From: an uncultured Hyphomicrobiales bacterium
Lineage (GTDB): Bacteria; Pseudomonadota; Alphaproteobacteria; Rhizobiales; Beijerinckiaceae
Length of the DNA: 64,000 nucleotides
Direction: 5' to 3'
NCBI GenBank assembly: GCA_903847605.1
Contig: CAINED010000078.1
Coordinates: 1 to 64,000 of the forward strand
The notes under the pieces were generated by a model. That model was not told the origin of the DNA. It searched no databases and was given only the letters and a program-made list of their open reading frames with translations. Position 1 is the first letter of the stretch. Each line of letters begins with the position of its first letter. Of this stretch, positions 50,030 to 59,211 are shown one piece after another. The position numbers and the translations under genes were made by a program.

Positions 50030-51205
50030 TCAGGTCTTCCTGGCGCTTTCGGTCGACCCCAGGATTTCCTGCGTTTCCCGGCCGAGCGGCGGCGGGGCGT
50101 TGCGCAGCGGCGGGCGAGCGCCGTTGAATGACAGGGGCAGGCCCATCAGCGTCATGTCCGCATCGGGCGCTTTCTGCAACATCCCGAGCGCCTGCGTCTG
50201 CGGATGCTTTACGACCTGATCGATCGATTGCAATGGCGCGGCGGGAACATTTGCCCGTTCGAACACATCAACCCATGTGGAGACGCTGCGAGTCGCGATA
50301 ACCTTTTGCACGGCATCGTTGACGAGGCCGCGATTTTCCACGCGCTTCGGATTTGTTGCAAAGCGTTCGTCATCGAGCCATTCGGAATGGCCGACAGCTT
50401 CGGCGAGACGGCGGAAGAGATTATCGTTGCCCGCTGCAATCAGGATATATCCGTCATTGGCTTCGAACACCTTGTAGGGCGTGAGCCCTGGCGTCTGCGA
50501 GCCGAGACGGCCCGGCGCCTTGCCTGTGGCCTGATAGGTTGCGTTCGGCGCATTGGCCCAGGCGAGTGCTGTTTCGAACAAGGATGTATCGACCGTGCAG
50601 CCTTCGCCGGTCAGCGCGCGGCGATGCAGCGCGGAAAGTATGCCGATGACCGACCACAGGCCTGCGCCCTGATCGATGATGGAAACGCCGACGCGCACCG
50701 GCGCTTCGCCATCATTGCCTGTGACCGACATGATGCCGCCGAACGCCTGCATCAGCGGATCGTAGCCCGGCCGCTTCGACAGTGGTCCCGTGGTTCCGAA
50801 AGCGCCGAGGTTGCAGTAGATGAGGCGCGGGTTCTCCGCGCGCAATTCGGCGCCAACGCCATACTGCGAAACAAGGCCGGAGCGCATGTTCTGGACGACG
50901 ATGTCGGCTTTCTCGATAATGAAAGTACGCAGGGCCGCAAGCTGCTCGGGATCTTTCAGATCCACAGCGGCCGACTGCTTGTTGCGATTGACGGATTGAA
51001 AAATGGTCGCCGCGCCATTCCAGAAGGGCGGGCCCCATCGCCGCGCATCGTCGCCATGCGCGGGATTTTCGATTTTGATAACGCGCGCACCAAGATCGGC
51101 GAGAACTTGTCCCGCAAAAGGCGCTGCCACGGAATGTCCGAGTTCGACGACGAGGAGACCTTTGAGCGGCGCATCGGCAGGCGGGGCTGATTGTTCCTGT
51201 GACAT
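50030..51205 (-). CDS. Class III CoA transferase (CaiB/BaiF family)
   Basis: The protein has 391 residues from ATG 51205. Family landmarks: LLVVELGHSVAAPFAGQVLADLGARVIKIE (in part), FQSVNRNKQSAAVDLK, SKRPGYDPLMQAFGGIMSVTG with the catalytic Asp in GYDPL, and SQTPGLTPYKVFEANDG. It transfers CoA between acids through a glutamyl/aspartyl-CoA-type intermediate. It lies between the acyl-CoA dehydrogenase (29-base gap) and MmgE/PrpD (7-base gap) genes in one minus-strand transcript and probably activates the acid that this cluster degrades. Confidence 0.9.
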   Translation of the reverse strand: MSQEQSAPPADAPLKGLLVVELGHSVAAPFAGQVLADLGARVIKIENPAHGDDARRWGPPFWNGAATIFQSVNRNKQSAAVDLKDPEQLAALRTFIIEKADIVVQNMRSGLVSQYGVGAELRAENPRLIYCNLGAFGTTGPLSKRPGYDPLMQAFGGIMSVTGNDGEAPVRVGVSIIDQGAGLWSVIGILSALHRRALTGEGCTVDTSLFETALAWANAPNATYQATGKAPGRLGSQTPGLTPYKVFEANDGYILIAAGNDNLFRRLAEAVGHSEWLDDERFATNPKRVENRGLVNDAVQKVIATRSVSTWVDVFERANVPAAPLQSIDQVVKHPQTQALGMLQKAPDADMTLMGLPLSFNGARPPLRNAPPPLGRETQEILGSTESARKT

Positions 51206-51212
51206 GTCTTTT

Positions 51213-52589
51213 CTATTCCGCAGCCGCTCTGTTGATTGAGGATGCCGGCAGGTTGGCGATGTTATCGAGCGTTTCCAGCGACTGGAGGGTATCGAAGAGT
51301 TTCTTCGCCGCATCTTTTTCCAATGCGCCGGACGTGCAGTCCAGAAACTTTTCCCACAGTGTCTCGCGGTCGAGCGAGATGGCCTGATCGCGCGGCGCCT
51401 GCAATTTCAGCACGCGCGAGGAGCCGTCGCGCATGGTGAAGAGCAGGTCGTCGTCGGCTTCGCTGGTGAAAGACGGACGGTCGCGTTCGGGGTCGAGGTC
51501 GCGCGTCACCTTGCCCATGAGCGTGCGGACATCGGTGCGATTGACGAAGTTGTCATTGAGTTCGGCGAGCGTCGCGCGCCGCGCGATCACGGCCATCGCG
51601 ACAGCGAATTCTGCACTGAACTTGGCGTCGAGCGCGGATTTCGGATTCGTGTGCACGAGGGGAATGACGCGCGAGGGGCCGGTACGGAAGGAAACGGCGG
51701 CGATGTCGTCCGCCTTGAGATCGTTGTCTTTGGCCCAGGGCGTCAACGTGCTCAGGATGCGGTGCGTGCCATAGCACATGGGATAGAGTTTCACGCTGAC
51801 GCCGTGATCGACGATGTGCCAGGTCTTGCCGAAATGCGCGGGACGTTCGGCATCGACTTTTCCATGCGGCGAGACGGCCTGCAGAAAGCCGTTCTTGTGC
51901 TCGAAGATGTCGGGGCTGGCAGTCATGCGGGCTTGGGCATAGCGCGCCGACATCAGGCCAGCGGATGCGGCTGCCCCGGCATGGAAGGGCTTGGTCATGG
52001 TGCCGAAATTGGCGACGAGGCCGGCGGCCTGGGACGCGGCGATGCCGACCGCGCGCATGCTCGCTTCTGCGTCAAGACGCAATAATTTCGCCACGCCCGC
52101 CGCAGCGGCAATCGCGCCGAATGTTCCCGTGGGATGCCAGCCCTTGAGATGCTGCGGATCTTCGTCGTGCGATGCGAGTTCGCTCCAGACTTCGTAGGCT
52201 GTCACAAATGCCGTAATGAGATCGCGTCCCGACGCGCCTGTGCTTTCGGCTTGCGCAAAGATGGCCGGCGCAATGGCGACGCTCGGATGTGCAGGGTGAA
52301 AGGCTATGCCGACATCGTCGTAGTCATGCGCGTGGCCGGATGTGCCGTTGATGAGGGCGGCGGCGCGCGCGTCGGACCGTTGCCGGGAGAAGAGCACGCG
52401 CGACTCTCCGCTTGCGGAGACATTCTCGAACGAAGCGATCAGCCGGGTCACCGGTTCGTCCCGGCCCAGAATGGTGACGGCCGTATAGTCGCTGAGCGCA
52501 TTCTTGACTGCGCCGACAGCGTTCGTTGGAATGGCGTCGAATGACATGCCCGCGATGAAGTCGCCGATAGCGCGCGTGAGCTGGCCCAT
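51213..52589 (-). CDS. MmgE/PrpD-family protein
   Basis: A 458-residue all-alpha N-domain plus lid-domain protein of the MmgE/PrpD family: LINGTSGHAHDYDDVGIAFHPAHPSVAIAPAI (in part), GWHPTGTFGAIAAAAGVAKLL, GTMTKPFHAGAAASAGLMSA and YPMCYGTHRILST. Members dehydrate 2-methylcitrate or decarboxylate/isomerise tricarboxylic acids such as cis-aconitate. No prpB or prpC is near, so the methylcitrate cycle is unlikely. Clustering with a CoA transferase and an HMG-CoA-lyase-like enzyme suggests a branched dicarboxylic acid. Confidence 0.88.
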   Translation of the reverse strand: MGQLTRAIGDFIAGMSFDAIPTNAVGAVKNALSDYTAVTILGRDEPVTRLIASFENVSASGESRVLFSRQRSDARAAALINGTSGHAHDYDDVGIAFHPAHPSVAIAPAIFAQAESTGASGRDLITAFVTAYEVWSELASHDEDPQHLKGWHPTGTFGAIAAAAGVAKLLRLDAEASMRAVGIAASQAAGLVANFGTMTKPFHAGAAASAGLMSARYAQARMTASPDIFEHKNGFLQAVSPHGKVDAERPAHFGKTWHIVDHGVSVKLYPMCYGTHRILSTLTPWAKDNDLKADDIAAVSFRTGPSRVIPLVHTNPKSALDAKFSAEFAVAMAVIARRATLAELNDNFVNRTDVRTLMGKVTRDLDPERDRPSFTSEADDDLLFTMRDGSSRVLKLQAPRDQAISLDRETLWEKFLDCTSGALEKDAAKKLFDTLQSLETLDNIANLPASSINRAAAE

Positions 52590-52615
52590 GTGTCCTCCCT
52601 ATTTGTTGGCGCGCT

Positions 52616-53587
52616 TCAGGCGTTCCTGGCATCAACCCTTGCATCGCGCAATTTCTGCAAGGTTCCACCCTTCATCACGCAGCCTGGCAGCGGATGACCG
52701 ACGATGTCTTCGGCGAGAACAGCACATTCGATCAGGCGGTCGAGATCGACGCCGGTTTCGATGCCCATCTCATGACACATGAAGACGAGGTCTTCCGTGC
52801 AGACGTTGCCTGCCGCGCCGGCATTGCCCGCGAACGGGCAGCCGCCGAGCCCCGCAACGGCCGCATCGTAACGGGCTACGCCCATTTCGAGCCCGGCATA
52901 GGCATTGGCGAGGCCAAGCGCCCTTGTGTCATGCAGATGCAGCGACAGCGTGAGGTCCGGATATTTGTCGCGCACGGCGCCAACGACGCGCTTGATGGAG
53001 AGCGGCGTCGCCCAGCCCATCGTGTCCGCCAGCGAGAAGTAATCGAGCTTGATGTTGTTCTCATTGGCGATGTCGAGCACGACGCCGACGAGATCGACGA
53101 CGCGGCTGACGGGAATGTCGCCCTCGTAATTGCAGCCGAAGGCCGCCATCATGCCGCCGCGCACCACGGGCACGCCGAGTTCGAGATAGCGTTTCACCAT
53201 GGCGCGTTGGGAGTCGATCTGTTCCTCGATGGAGCGGTTCTGGTTGCGCTTGAGGAAACTGTCGGATGCTCCGACCGTGATCGTGCCCTTGATTTCCAGC
53301 CGCCCTGTCGCGCGCGCGCGTTCAAAACCTTGATCGTTGAGCCAAAGGCCGGTGTAGGCGACCCCCTCGCGAGGATGCATGCCGCGCACGACCTCTTCCG
53401 CATCCGCCATGCCCGGCACGCGTTTGGGGTTGACGAAGGAGACGACGACAATGTGATCGAGCCCGGTATCGGACAGCGCGTCGACCAGTTCGATCTTGCG
53501 CGAGGTGGCGATCGGCCCTTTCTCGATCTGGAAGCCTTCGCGGGGGCCTTCCTCCACCAGCATTATTTTCGTGGGCAAATCGCTCAT
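52616..53587 (-). CDS. HMG-CoA-lyase-like protein
   Basis: A 323-residue TIM barrel of the HMGL-like family. The C-terminal signature GLGGCPFAGNAGAAGNVCTEDLV (in part) is intact, as is HLHDTRALGLANA with metal-binding histidines. At the N-terminus the usual GPRDGLQNE reads GPREGFQIE, so the metal-contacting Asp is Glu. That may alter substrate choice; relatives cleave 3-hydroxy-3-methylglutaryl-CoA or similar 3-hydroxyacyl-CoAs. It is first in the minus-strand group 48804-53587 and divergent from the enoyl-CoA hydratase gene. Confidence 0.86.
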   Translation of the reverse strand: MSDLPTKIMLVEEGPREGFQIEKGPIATSRKIELVDALSDTGLDHIVVVSFVNPKRVPGMADAEEVVRGMHPREGVAYTGLWLNDQGFERARATGRLEIKGTITVGASDSFLKRNQNRSIEEQIDSQRAMVKRYLELGVPVVRGGMMAAFGCNYEGDIPVSRVVDLVGVVLDIANENNIKLDYFSLADTMGWATPLSIKRVVGAVRDKYPDLTLSLHLHDTRALGLANAYAGLEMGVARYDAAVAGLGGCPFAGNAGAAGNVCTEDLVFMCHEMGIETGVDLDRLIECAVLAEDIVGHPLPGCVMKGGTLQKLRDARVDARNA

Positions 53588-53718
53588 GGATTTTCCTTTT
53601 CGGGCGCTCGAGGGCCCGGCGTTTCATCGCCGGCAATCTTGCCTTTCGCAGCGCTTCTTGCAAGGAGTCCGCAACACCGGCGCACAAGGGCAGCGGCGGG
53701 CGCGAAAGAGGGCAGGGA

Positions 53719-54504
53719 ATGGCCGCCGACGATATCCTGAAGATCGAAACACGTGGAAAAGTCAGGCTTTTGACGCTCAATCGCCCGGAGCGGCGCAATG
53801 CGCTTTCGCGCGAACTCGGCAACGCCATCAGCAAGGCCGTCATAGCAGCCGACGCCGATAAGCATATCTACATGATCGCGATCACGGGCGCGGGCACGCA
53901 AGCCTTTTGCGCGGGAGCCGATCTCAAGGCGGCCCGCGAGCAGGACGAGTCGACCGGCGACTATCGGGGACCGCTGCACGAAGTCGAACGCGCCACGACG
54001 GAGGTGATCCTCGGGAGCCGCAAGCCAACGATGGCCATTGTCAATGGTCCTGCCATGGCGGGCGGCTGCGAACTTGCGCTTGCCTGCGACCTGCGCGTGG
54101 CCGCCGATCATGCCTTCTTCGGCCTGCCGGAAGCTAAGCGCGGCATGGGCGCACATTATGCCTCCGTCATCCTGCCGCAGATCATGCCGCCGGCGATCGC
54201 GCTGGAATGGCTCTACACCGGGCGGCGCATCGAGTTGAAGGAGGCCGAGCGCTGGGGGCTCGTCAACCGTATTGCGCCCTCCGACAGACTGATGGATGTC
54301 GCGATGGAACTCGCCGATGACATCACGGCCTCTGCGCCGCTGTCCTTGCAGCGGATGAAGCTGACTTATACGCGCGCCTTCAACCTGCCTCTGAATTCCG
54401 GATTGCGTCTCGATACCGGTCCCGATGTCTATGCCTCCGAAGATCGCAAGGAAGGCGCGCGCGCCTTTCTCGAGAAGCGCGCGCCACGCTGGGAAGGCCG
54501 CTGA
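53719..54504 (+). CDS. Enoyl-CoA hydratase/isomerase family protein
   Basis: A 261-residue crotonase. Oxyanion-hole motifs: GAGTQAFCAGADLKAARE and NGPAMAGGCELALACDLRVAA; the second acidic position region reads GLPEAKRGMGAHY. It adds water to, or isomerises, an unsaturated acyl-CoA. It leads a + strand unit with an acyl-CoA synthetase (TTG start 1 base after its TGA) and maleylacetate reductase, facing away from the lyase gene group with which it shares the 131-base promoter region. Confidence 0.9.
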   Translation: MAADDILKIETRGKVRLLTLNRPERRNALSRELGNAISKAVIAADADKHIYMIAITGAGTQAFCAGADLKAAREQDESTGDYRGPLHEVERATTEVILGSRKPTMAIVNGPAMAGGCELALACDLRVAADHAFFGLPEAKRGMGAHYASVILPQIMPPAIALEWLYTGRRIELKEAERWGLVNRIAPSDRLMDVAMELADDITASAPLSLQRMKLTYTRAFNLPLNSGLRLDTGPDVYASEDRKEGARAFLEKRAPRWEGR

Positions 54505-54505
54505 A

Positions 54506-56659
54506 TTGACAGAGAGCCAGCGCATCGCGGAACGGCTCGCGCCGCTTTTCACGCCGCAAAGCGTTGCGATCATCGGCGCGTCGTCGACGCCGTTCAAGCA
54601 CGGCAATGTCGCGCTGAAATATCTCGTCGCCGGCGGCTTTGCGGGTGCGATCTATCCGGTCAATGCCGGCGGAGGCGAGATCGAGGGGCTCAAGGCATAC
54701 AAATCGGTTCTCGACATTCCCGGCGATGTCGATTGCGCACTGTTTCTCATACCCGCCGCGGTGACGAACGCGACGCTGCGCGATTGTGCGGCCAAGGGCG
54801 TGCGCGCCGTTATTTTCGGCTCCAGCGGATTCGCGGAGCAGGGGACCGAGACCGGACGCGCCATACAGGCCGAGATGATCGAGATCGCGCGGGAAAGCGG
54901 CATCGCCATTCTCGGGCCGAATACCAACGGCATCTGGAACGCCAGCCACAACATGTCGCTCGGGTACAATACCTCGCATGGCGATGTGATGAAGCCCGGC
55001 AGCGTTTCCATCGCCGCACATAGCGGCGCGCTGATGAATTCCATCGCGCCGGCGCTGCGCGAATTCGGCGTCTCGCTGTGCAAATACGTGCCCGTCGGCA
55101 ACGAGGCGAATGTCGATCTCAACGACATCTTTGAATATCTGATCGGCGACAGGGGTACCCGCGTCATCGGGCTGATCATCGAGGGCATCGCCGATGGTCC
55201 ACGCTTTCGTGCGCTGGCTTATCGCGCGCGCGAAGCCGGCAAGGCTGTCGTCGCGCTGAAACTCGGAAAGTCGAAGGCGGGCGCAGCAGCGGCGCAGGCT
55301 CACGCCAGCCGCCTCGCAGGCAGCGCGCGCGCCTATGAAGCATTTCTGCGCGGTTGTGGCGTACTCCAGGTCGATGGCATCGAGTCGCTCGCGGGCGCCT
55401 GTGCGTTGCTGTCGAACGGCTTGCCGAGAAAGCCTGATGGCGATCCAGGCCTCGTCGCCCTCTCGACATCGGGCGGCGGCGCGGAACTCCTTGCCGATCA
55501 CGCGGACGCTGCGGGCATCACGCTGGCTGGCGATGGCGCGGGCTATTGGCCGGCGAGCGTGACGGAGCATTTTGCCAAGATTGCGGGCTCCGGCGTCATC
55601 CGAAATCCTGTCGATGCCGGCAATCTCGGTGGCGTGCCCAATATCGCGGAACTGCTTGCCGCCATAGAGGGGGAAAAATGCAACGGGCCGGTCGTGCTTT
55701 TTGCGCATCAATTGCCGCAAGAGGCGCGCGACCTGCTCGTTGCCAAGCTCCTGATCGAGCGACGCGTGCGCACAGAGGCGCCGGTCGTCTGCGTGTCGCC
55801 CGGCGGCTTGCGCGAAAGCGTGGCGCGCTTTTACGCTGAAAACGGCGTGCCCGTGTTTCGCGATACGAAGACGTGTTTCGATGTGTTGGAGTGTTACACG
55901 CAGGCATGCACAGAGCATCGGGACCACAAAGATGTTGCGGCGCTCTCTCATGCCACGCGCGATAGCGTCTCCACCATGCTTGCGAGACACGATGCACTGC
56001 TAACGGAAATAGATGCGGCTAAGGTCCTGTCGGCTGCGGGCGTTGCAATGGCGCCGTCGTTAGTCGCTACGTCCATTCACGACGCAACAGAGCGGATGAA
56101 AGGCGGCGGCGCATGGGTGCTGAAATGCATCGCGCCGGAGATCGCGCACAAGAATGACGCCGGGCTCGTCGCTACGAATATTTCCAACGCGGAAGGCCTC
56201 GCGCAGGCGTGGACAGCCATGGAGCGCAATCTTGCCAAGGCCGGAGCGGATCGTCCGCGCTGCTTGTTCCTGCTGCAACCCATGCTGGCTTCACGCGCGG
56301 AATTGATCGCTGGCGTCACACACGAGCCGGGGTTAGGGCATTTCCTTGTCGCAGGCATCGGCGGACTTCTCGCCGAGGCTATCGGTGAGATCGTGATGAT
56401 GCCGGTGACTTCTGATGTCCGGCAGATCGAGCAGGCGCTCGCAGCGAGCCGCCTCGCCAAAATGCTGGATAGCCTCGACCGCGATGGCGCTCCGGCAACG
56501 CGCGGGCTAGTCGCAACGCTTGCCGCCCTGCAATCTCTGACACTCGCCTTTCCGGACCGCATTCATTCGATCGACGTGAATCCGCTGCTCGTAGGCCGTG
56601 ATCATTGTACTGCGGTCGACGCGCTGATCGAACTTCACACCCCCAATTCGGGAGCCTGA
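54506..56659 (+). CDS. NDP-forming acyl-CoA synthetase (fused alpha/beta, succinyl-CoA-synthetase-like)
   Basis: A 717-residue protein. The start is set at TTG 54506 (GGGAAGG 8 bases upstream), one base after the enoyl-CoA hydratase stop; the frame is open further upstream but would overlap that gene by 80 bases. Domains in order: CoA-binding (SVAIIGASSTPFKHGNVAL), ligase CoA domains (SIAAHSGALMNSI; VALSTSGGGAELL), then an ATP-grasp domain from about residue 500 (GAWVLKCIAPEIAHKNDAGLV). It forms an acyl-CoA from acid, CoA and ATP with ADP release, in the cytosol. It shares the catabolic cluster with the CoA transferase. Confidence 0.87.
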   Translation: MTESQRIAERLAPLFTPQSVAIIGASSTPFKHGNVALKYLVAGGFAGAIYPVNAGGGEIEGLKAYKSVLDIPGDVDCALFLIPAAVTNATLRDCAAKGVRAVIFGSSGFAEQGTETGRAIQAEMIEIARESGIAILGPNTNGIWNASHNMSLGYNTSHGDVMKPGSVSIAAHSGALMNSIAPALREFGVSLCKYVPVGNEANVDLNDIFEYLIGDRGTRVIGLIIEGIADGPRFRALAYRAREAGKAVVALKLGKSKAGAAAAQAHASRLAGSARAYEAFLRGCGVLQVDGIESLAGACALLSNGLPRKPDGDPGLVALSTSGGGAELLADHADAAGITLAGDGAGYWPASVTEHFAKIAGSGVIRNPVDAGNLGGVPNIAELLAAIEGEKCNGPVVLFAHQLPQEARDLLVAKLLIERRVRTEAPVVCVSPGGLRESVARFYAENGVPVFRDTKTCFDVLECYTQACTEHRDHKDVAALSHATRDSVSTMLARHDALLTEIDAAKVLSAAGVAMAPSLVATSIHDATERMKGGGAWVLKCIAPEIAHKNDAGLVATNISNAEGLAQAWTAMERNLAKAGADRPRCLFLLQPMLASRAELIAGVTHEPGLGHFLVAGIGGLLAEAIGEIVMMPVTSDVRQIEQALAASRLAKMLDSLDRDGAPATRGLVATLAALQSLTLAFPDRIHSIDVNPLLVGRDHCTAVDALIELHTPNSGA

Positions 56660-56660
56660 C

Positions 56661-57719
56661 ATGGATCCTTTTGTCTACAATGCCGCGCCCGGCCGTGTCG
56701 TCTTCGGTCATGGGACGATGGCGCAGGTTGGCGCGGAGATGGAGCGCCTCGGCCTCAAGCGCGCGCTGGTGCTCACGACGCCGCAGCAGGATGCCGACGG
56801 ACGCAAGCTTGCTGAATTGCTAGGAGAGAAATGCGTGGGCACCTACGCCAAAGCTACCATGCACACGCCGCTCGCTATCACGGAAGAGGCGATGCAACTG
56901 GCGAAGACATTGAATATCGATTGCACCGTCGCGCTCGGCGGCGGATCGACAACAGGGCTCGGCAAGGCGATAGCCTATCGCACGGACCTGCCGCAGATCG
57001 TCATTCCCACCACCTACGCGGGCTCGGAAATGACAGACATTCTCGGCGAGACGAAGGAGGGCATCAAGACCACAGTGCGCAGTCCGAAGATACTGCCCGA
57101 GGTCGTGATCTACGATGTCGATCTCACGCTGGGATTGCCGACCAGCCTCAGCGCGACGAGCGGCATGAACGCGATCGCCCATGCCGTCGAAGCGGTTTAC
57201 GCCAGGGATCGAAATCCCGTGATATCGCTGATGTCGGTGGAGGGCATCCGCGCGCTGGCGAGCGCGCTGCCGGTCATCGTGAAGAATCCGCAGGACAAGA
57301 CGGCGCGTAGCGATGCGCTCTATGGCGCGTGGCTTTGCGGCGTCGCGCTAGGCGCGATCAGCATGTCGCTGCATCATAAACTCTGTCATGTCTTCGGCGG
57401 CAGTTTCGATCTGCCGCATGCGGAAACGCATACAGTCGTTCTGCCCCATGCGACGGCGTTCAATGAGGAGGCCGTGCCCGACTTGCTTGCGCCCGTCGCG
57501 CGCGCGCTCGGGACGCAGAAAGCAGGGCAGGGACTGTTCGATCTCGCGCAAAAGCTTGGTGCGCCTATAAGACTCGCCGACATCGGCATGAAGGCGGATG
57601 GTCTCGACAGGGCCGCGGACATCGCTACGCAATCGCCTTACTGGAATCCGCGTCCTTTCAGGCGTGAGAATATCCGCAAGGTGATGCAGGACGCCTTCGA
57701 CGGCGTCAGGCCTGGCTAA
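56661..57719 (+). CDS. Maleylacetate reductase
   Basis: A 352-residue protein beginning FVYNAAPGRVVFGHGT, the typical start of maleylacetate reductases. NAD-binding ALGGGSTTGLGKAIA, TTYAGSEMTDILGETKEG, SGMNAIAHAVEAVYA and SMSLHHKLCHVFGGSFDLPHAETH (in part; His-rich metal or substrate site) follow. It reduces maleylacetate to 3-oxoadipate, joining resorcinol, hydroquinone or chloroaromatic breakdown to central metabolism. The ATG lies one base after the synthetase stop. No intradiol hydroxyquinol dioxygenase is in the window. Confidence 0.92.
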   Translation: MDPFVYNAAPGRVVFGHGTMAQVGAEMERLGLKRALVLTTPQQDADGRKLAELLGEKCVGTYAKATMHTPLAITEEAMQLAKTLNIDCTVALGGGSTTGLGKAIAYRTDLPQIVIPTTYAGSEMTDILGETKEGIKTTVRSPKILPEVVIYDVDLTLGLPTSLSATSGMNAIAHAVEAVYARDRNPVISLMSVEGIRALASALPVIVKNPQDKTARSDALYGAWLCGVALGAISMSLHHKLCHVFGGSFDLPHAETHTVVLPHATAFNEEAVPDLLAPVARALGTQKAGQGLFDLAQKLGAPIRLADIGMKADGLDRAADIATQSPYWNPRPFRRENIRKVMQDAFDGVRPG

Positions 57720-57843
57720 ATTCGAGGCGAAGCCCGATCTTAGCTGGAAGCCCATCAGATGCGTGAGAGATTTGACAGCGTTCTGCGCGCAGGCGGATTG
57801 TTTCGCTCGACTGGACAAACTTATATCTCGCCGCGAGGCTGCA

Positions 57844-58323
57844 TCACCAGTCGTAATCCAGGAAAGTTTTTCCGGTTAGCTCGATGGCCTTGCCATCGCG
57901 GCTTACGCCAACAAGTGTCCCCGCGTCGTATTCTTCGCGTAGGGTAGCTTGGCCTGACGCAGTTCGTTGGATGGATTTCAGATAGCCGTTACGGTCGTAG
58001 AGATTCTCTTCCGTCCAAACAGGTTCGCCACCTTTTTTCAACAATTGCAGTTTGACGAGGCGGCCACCTTCAAACCATGCCGCATAGATGGGCCGGTCAG
58101 ATGACTGTGGCGGCCGACCATCGGTAATGAGGCCTTCGGGCTGGATAGGTCTGCAGACATGATTGATGGAGGCAAAATAATGCGGTCCGCCTTGTAACCC
58201 ACTGAATGTCTTACTAACGCCATTGACTTCCTGACAGTTTGCATACTTGTCGAAAAGACCCAAAGCCCATCCAGTTGACATCAAGCCAGCTATGAAAAGC
58301 GCAAACAAGAATAGCTTCTTCAT
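57844..58323 (-). CDS. Hypothetical secreted protein, tandem paralogue A
   Basis: A 159-residue protein with a signal peptide (MKKLFLFALFIAGLMSTGWA). It shares with the product of 58518-58994 the pattern GLFDK-x-A-x-C, GGPHYF, NHVC, QPE-x-LI-x-DGR-x-PQ, PIYAAWF, VKLQ and REEY; about half of aligned positions agree. Two cysteines, in YANCQE and NHVCRP. The C-terminal half resembles short antitoxin-like or MORN-like repeats (YDRNGYLKSIQR). Function unknown; probably periplasmic. Confidence 0.7.
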   Translation of the reverse strand: MKKLFLFALFIAGLMSTGWALGLFDKYANCQEVNGVSKTFSGLQGGPHYFASINHVCRPIQPEGLITDGRPPQSSDRPIYAAWFEGGRLVKLQLLKKGGEPVWTEENLYDRNGYLKSIQRTASGQATLREEYDAGTLVGVSRDGKAIELTGKTFLDYDW

Positions 58324-58517
58324 GATCAGGCCTTTCGATTTACCTGTCGTTGCAATAGTAGCGTGTTTATTCGGTTTAATTGAATTACTTCAGTATCTGC
58401 AAATAAAATGTGCGTAACAACACATCGGCAGAGCGCGGGGGCCCGCAGCGACGCCTTGGGCCTGTTTGTAAGCAAAACAAACGGGGTCTTGAATTCAGGG
58501 CGCAAGCGCGCACATAA
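58324..58517. promoter_or_regulatory. AT-rich gap between the tandem paralogues
   Basis: A 194-base gap, markedly AT-rich between 58340 and 58420 (TTTATTCGGTTTAATTGAAT and neighbours). It likely holds the promoter of paralogue A on the minus strand. No clear palindrome was seen. Confidence 0.4.
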
Positions 58518-58994
58518 TCAGTTCAGATTATTGATGCGGATGCTGTGTGTCTCCACGGGCTTTCCGTCACGAGTCATCCCGACAAGGATACCGTTTACAT
58601 ATTCTTCGCGGACCGTCGGAGCACCGGGCGTCATGCGCACCACCGATCGCAAGAGGTTATTTTGGTCAAATTGACTTTCCTCCAGCCAATCGGTCCGACC
58701 ACGTTTGTGGTACATCTGCAATTTGACAACGCTGCCGTTTTCATTGAACCAGGCTGCATAGATCGGCGGATATGATGTCTGTGGGGTGCGACCATCCGAG
58801 ATAAGCCTCTCAGGTTGCGCGGGCTTGCAGACATGATTGACACTCTCGAAATAGTGGGGCCCGCCTCGCAATTCGCTGAACACCTTACCGGCGCCGCCCG
58901 CTTCGGCACATGGCGCATGTTTATCAAACAGGCCCATCGCCGAGGCAATTGCGTGTGTTCCGGCTATGACCAGAAAAATAACCCACTTCTGCAT
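58518..58994 (-). CDS. Hypothetical secreted protein, tandem paralogue B
   Basis: The protein has 158 residues from ATG 58994 (GGAAAG 6 bases upstream); an open stretch further upstream lacks family similarity. It has a signal peptide (MQKWVIFLVIAGTHAIASA) then GLFDKHAPCAEAG, GGPHYFESVNHVCKP, DGRTPQTS and PIYAAWFNENGSVVKLQM, aligned without large gaps to paralogue A. Two cysteines are conserved in the pair. Recent or maintained duplication; function unknown. Confidence 0.7.
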   Translation of the reverse strand: MQKWVIFLVIAGTHAIASAMGLFDKHAPCAEAGGAGKVFSELRGGPHYFESVNHVCKPAQPERLISDGRTPQTSYPPIYAAWFNENGSVVKLQMYHKRGRTDWLEESQFDQNNLLRSVVRMTPGAPTVREEYVNGILVGMTRDGKPVETHSIRINNLN

Positions 58995-59211
58995 TATTTC
59001 TTTCCTGTTGAATGAAACGCCACAAGGGCGCGCCGCAATCCATATTTTTTCAAGTGCAATAATTTGCTTTCTACCAGAATGAGGTGCGGGAAGGCACACC
59101 AGAAGACGAGACGGTTCTGTGCAACGCGAGCCTCCGCCAAGTCTTCCCGGTGAAAAACCGCCCGTGCCTGATAGCCGTATGGCCTATTCCGCGCTAAAAG
59201 CTCCGGACAAC

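Noticed and set aside
51213-53587. Methylcitrate cycle operon
   Set aside because: MmgE/PrpD is present, but methylcitrate synthase and methylisocitrate lyase genes are not; the only PEP-mutase/ICL-family gene (10242) is far away and has the decarboxylase-like motif.
54380-55990. Minus-strand open frame of 536 codons
   Set aside because: Antisense to the NDP-forming acyl-CoA synthetase gene, whose domains are clear.
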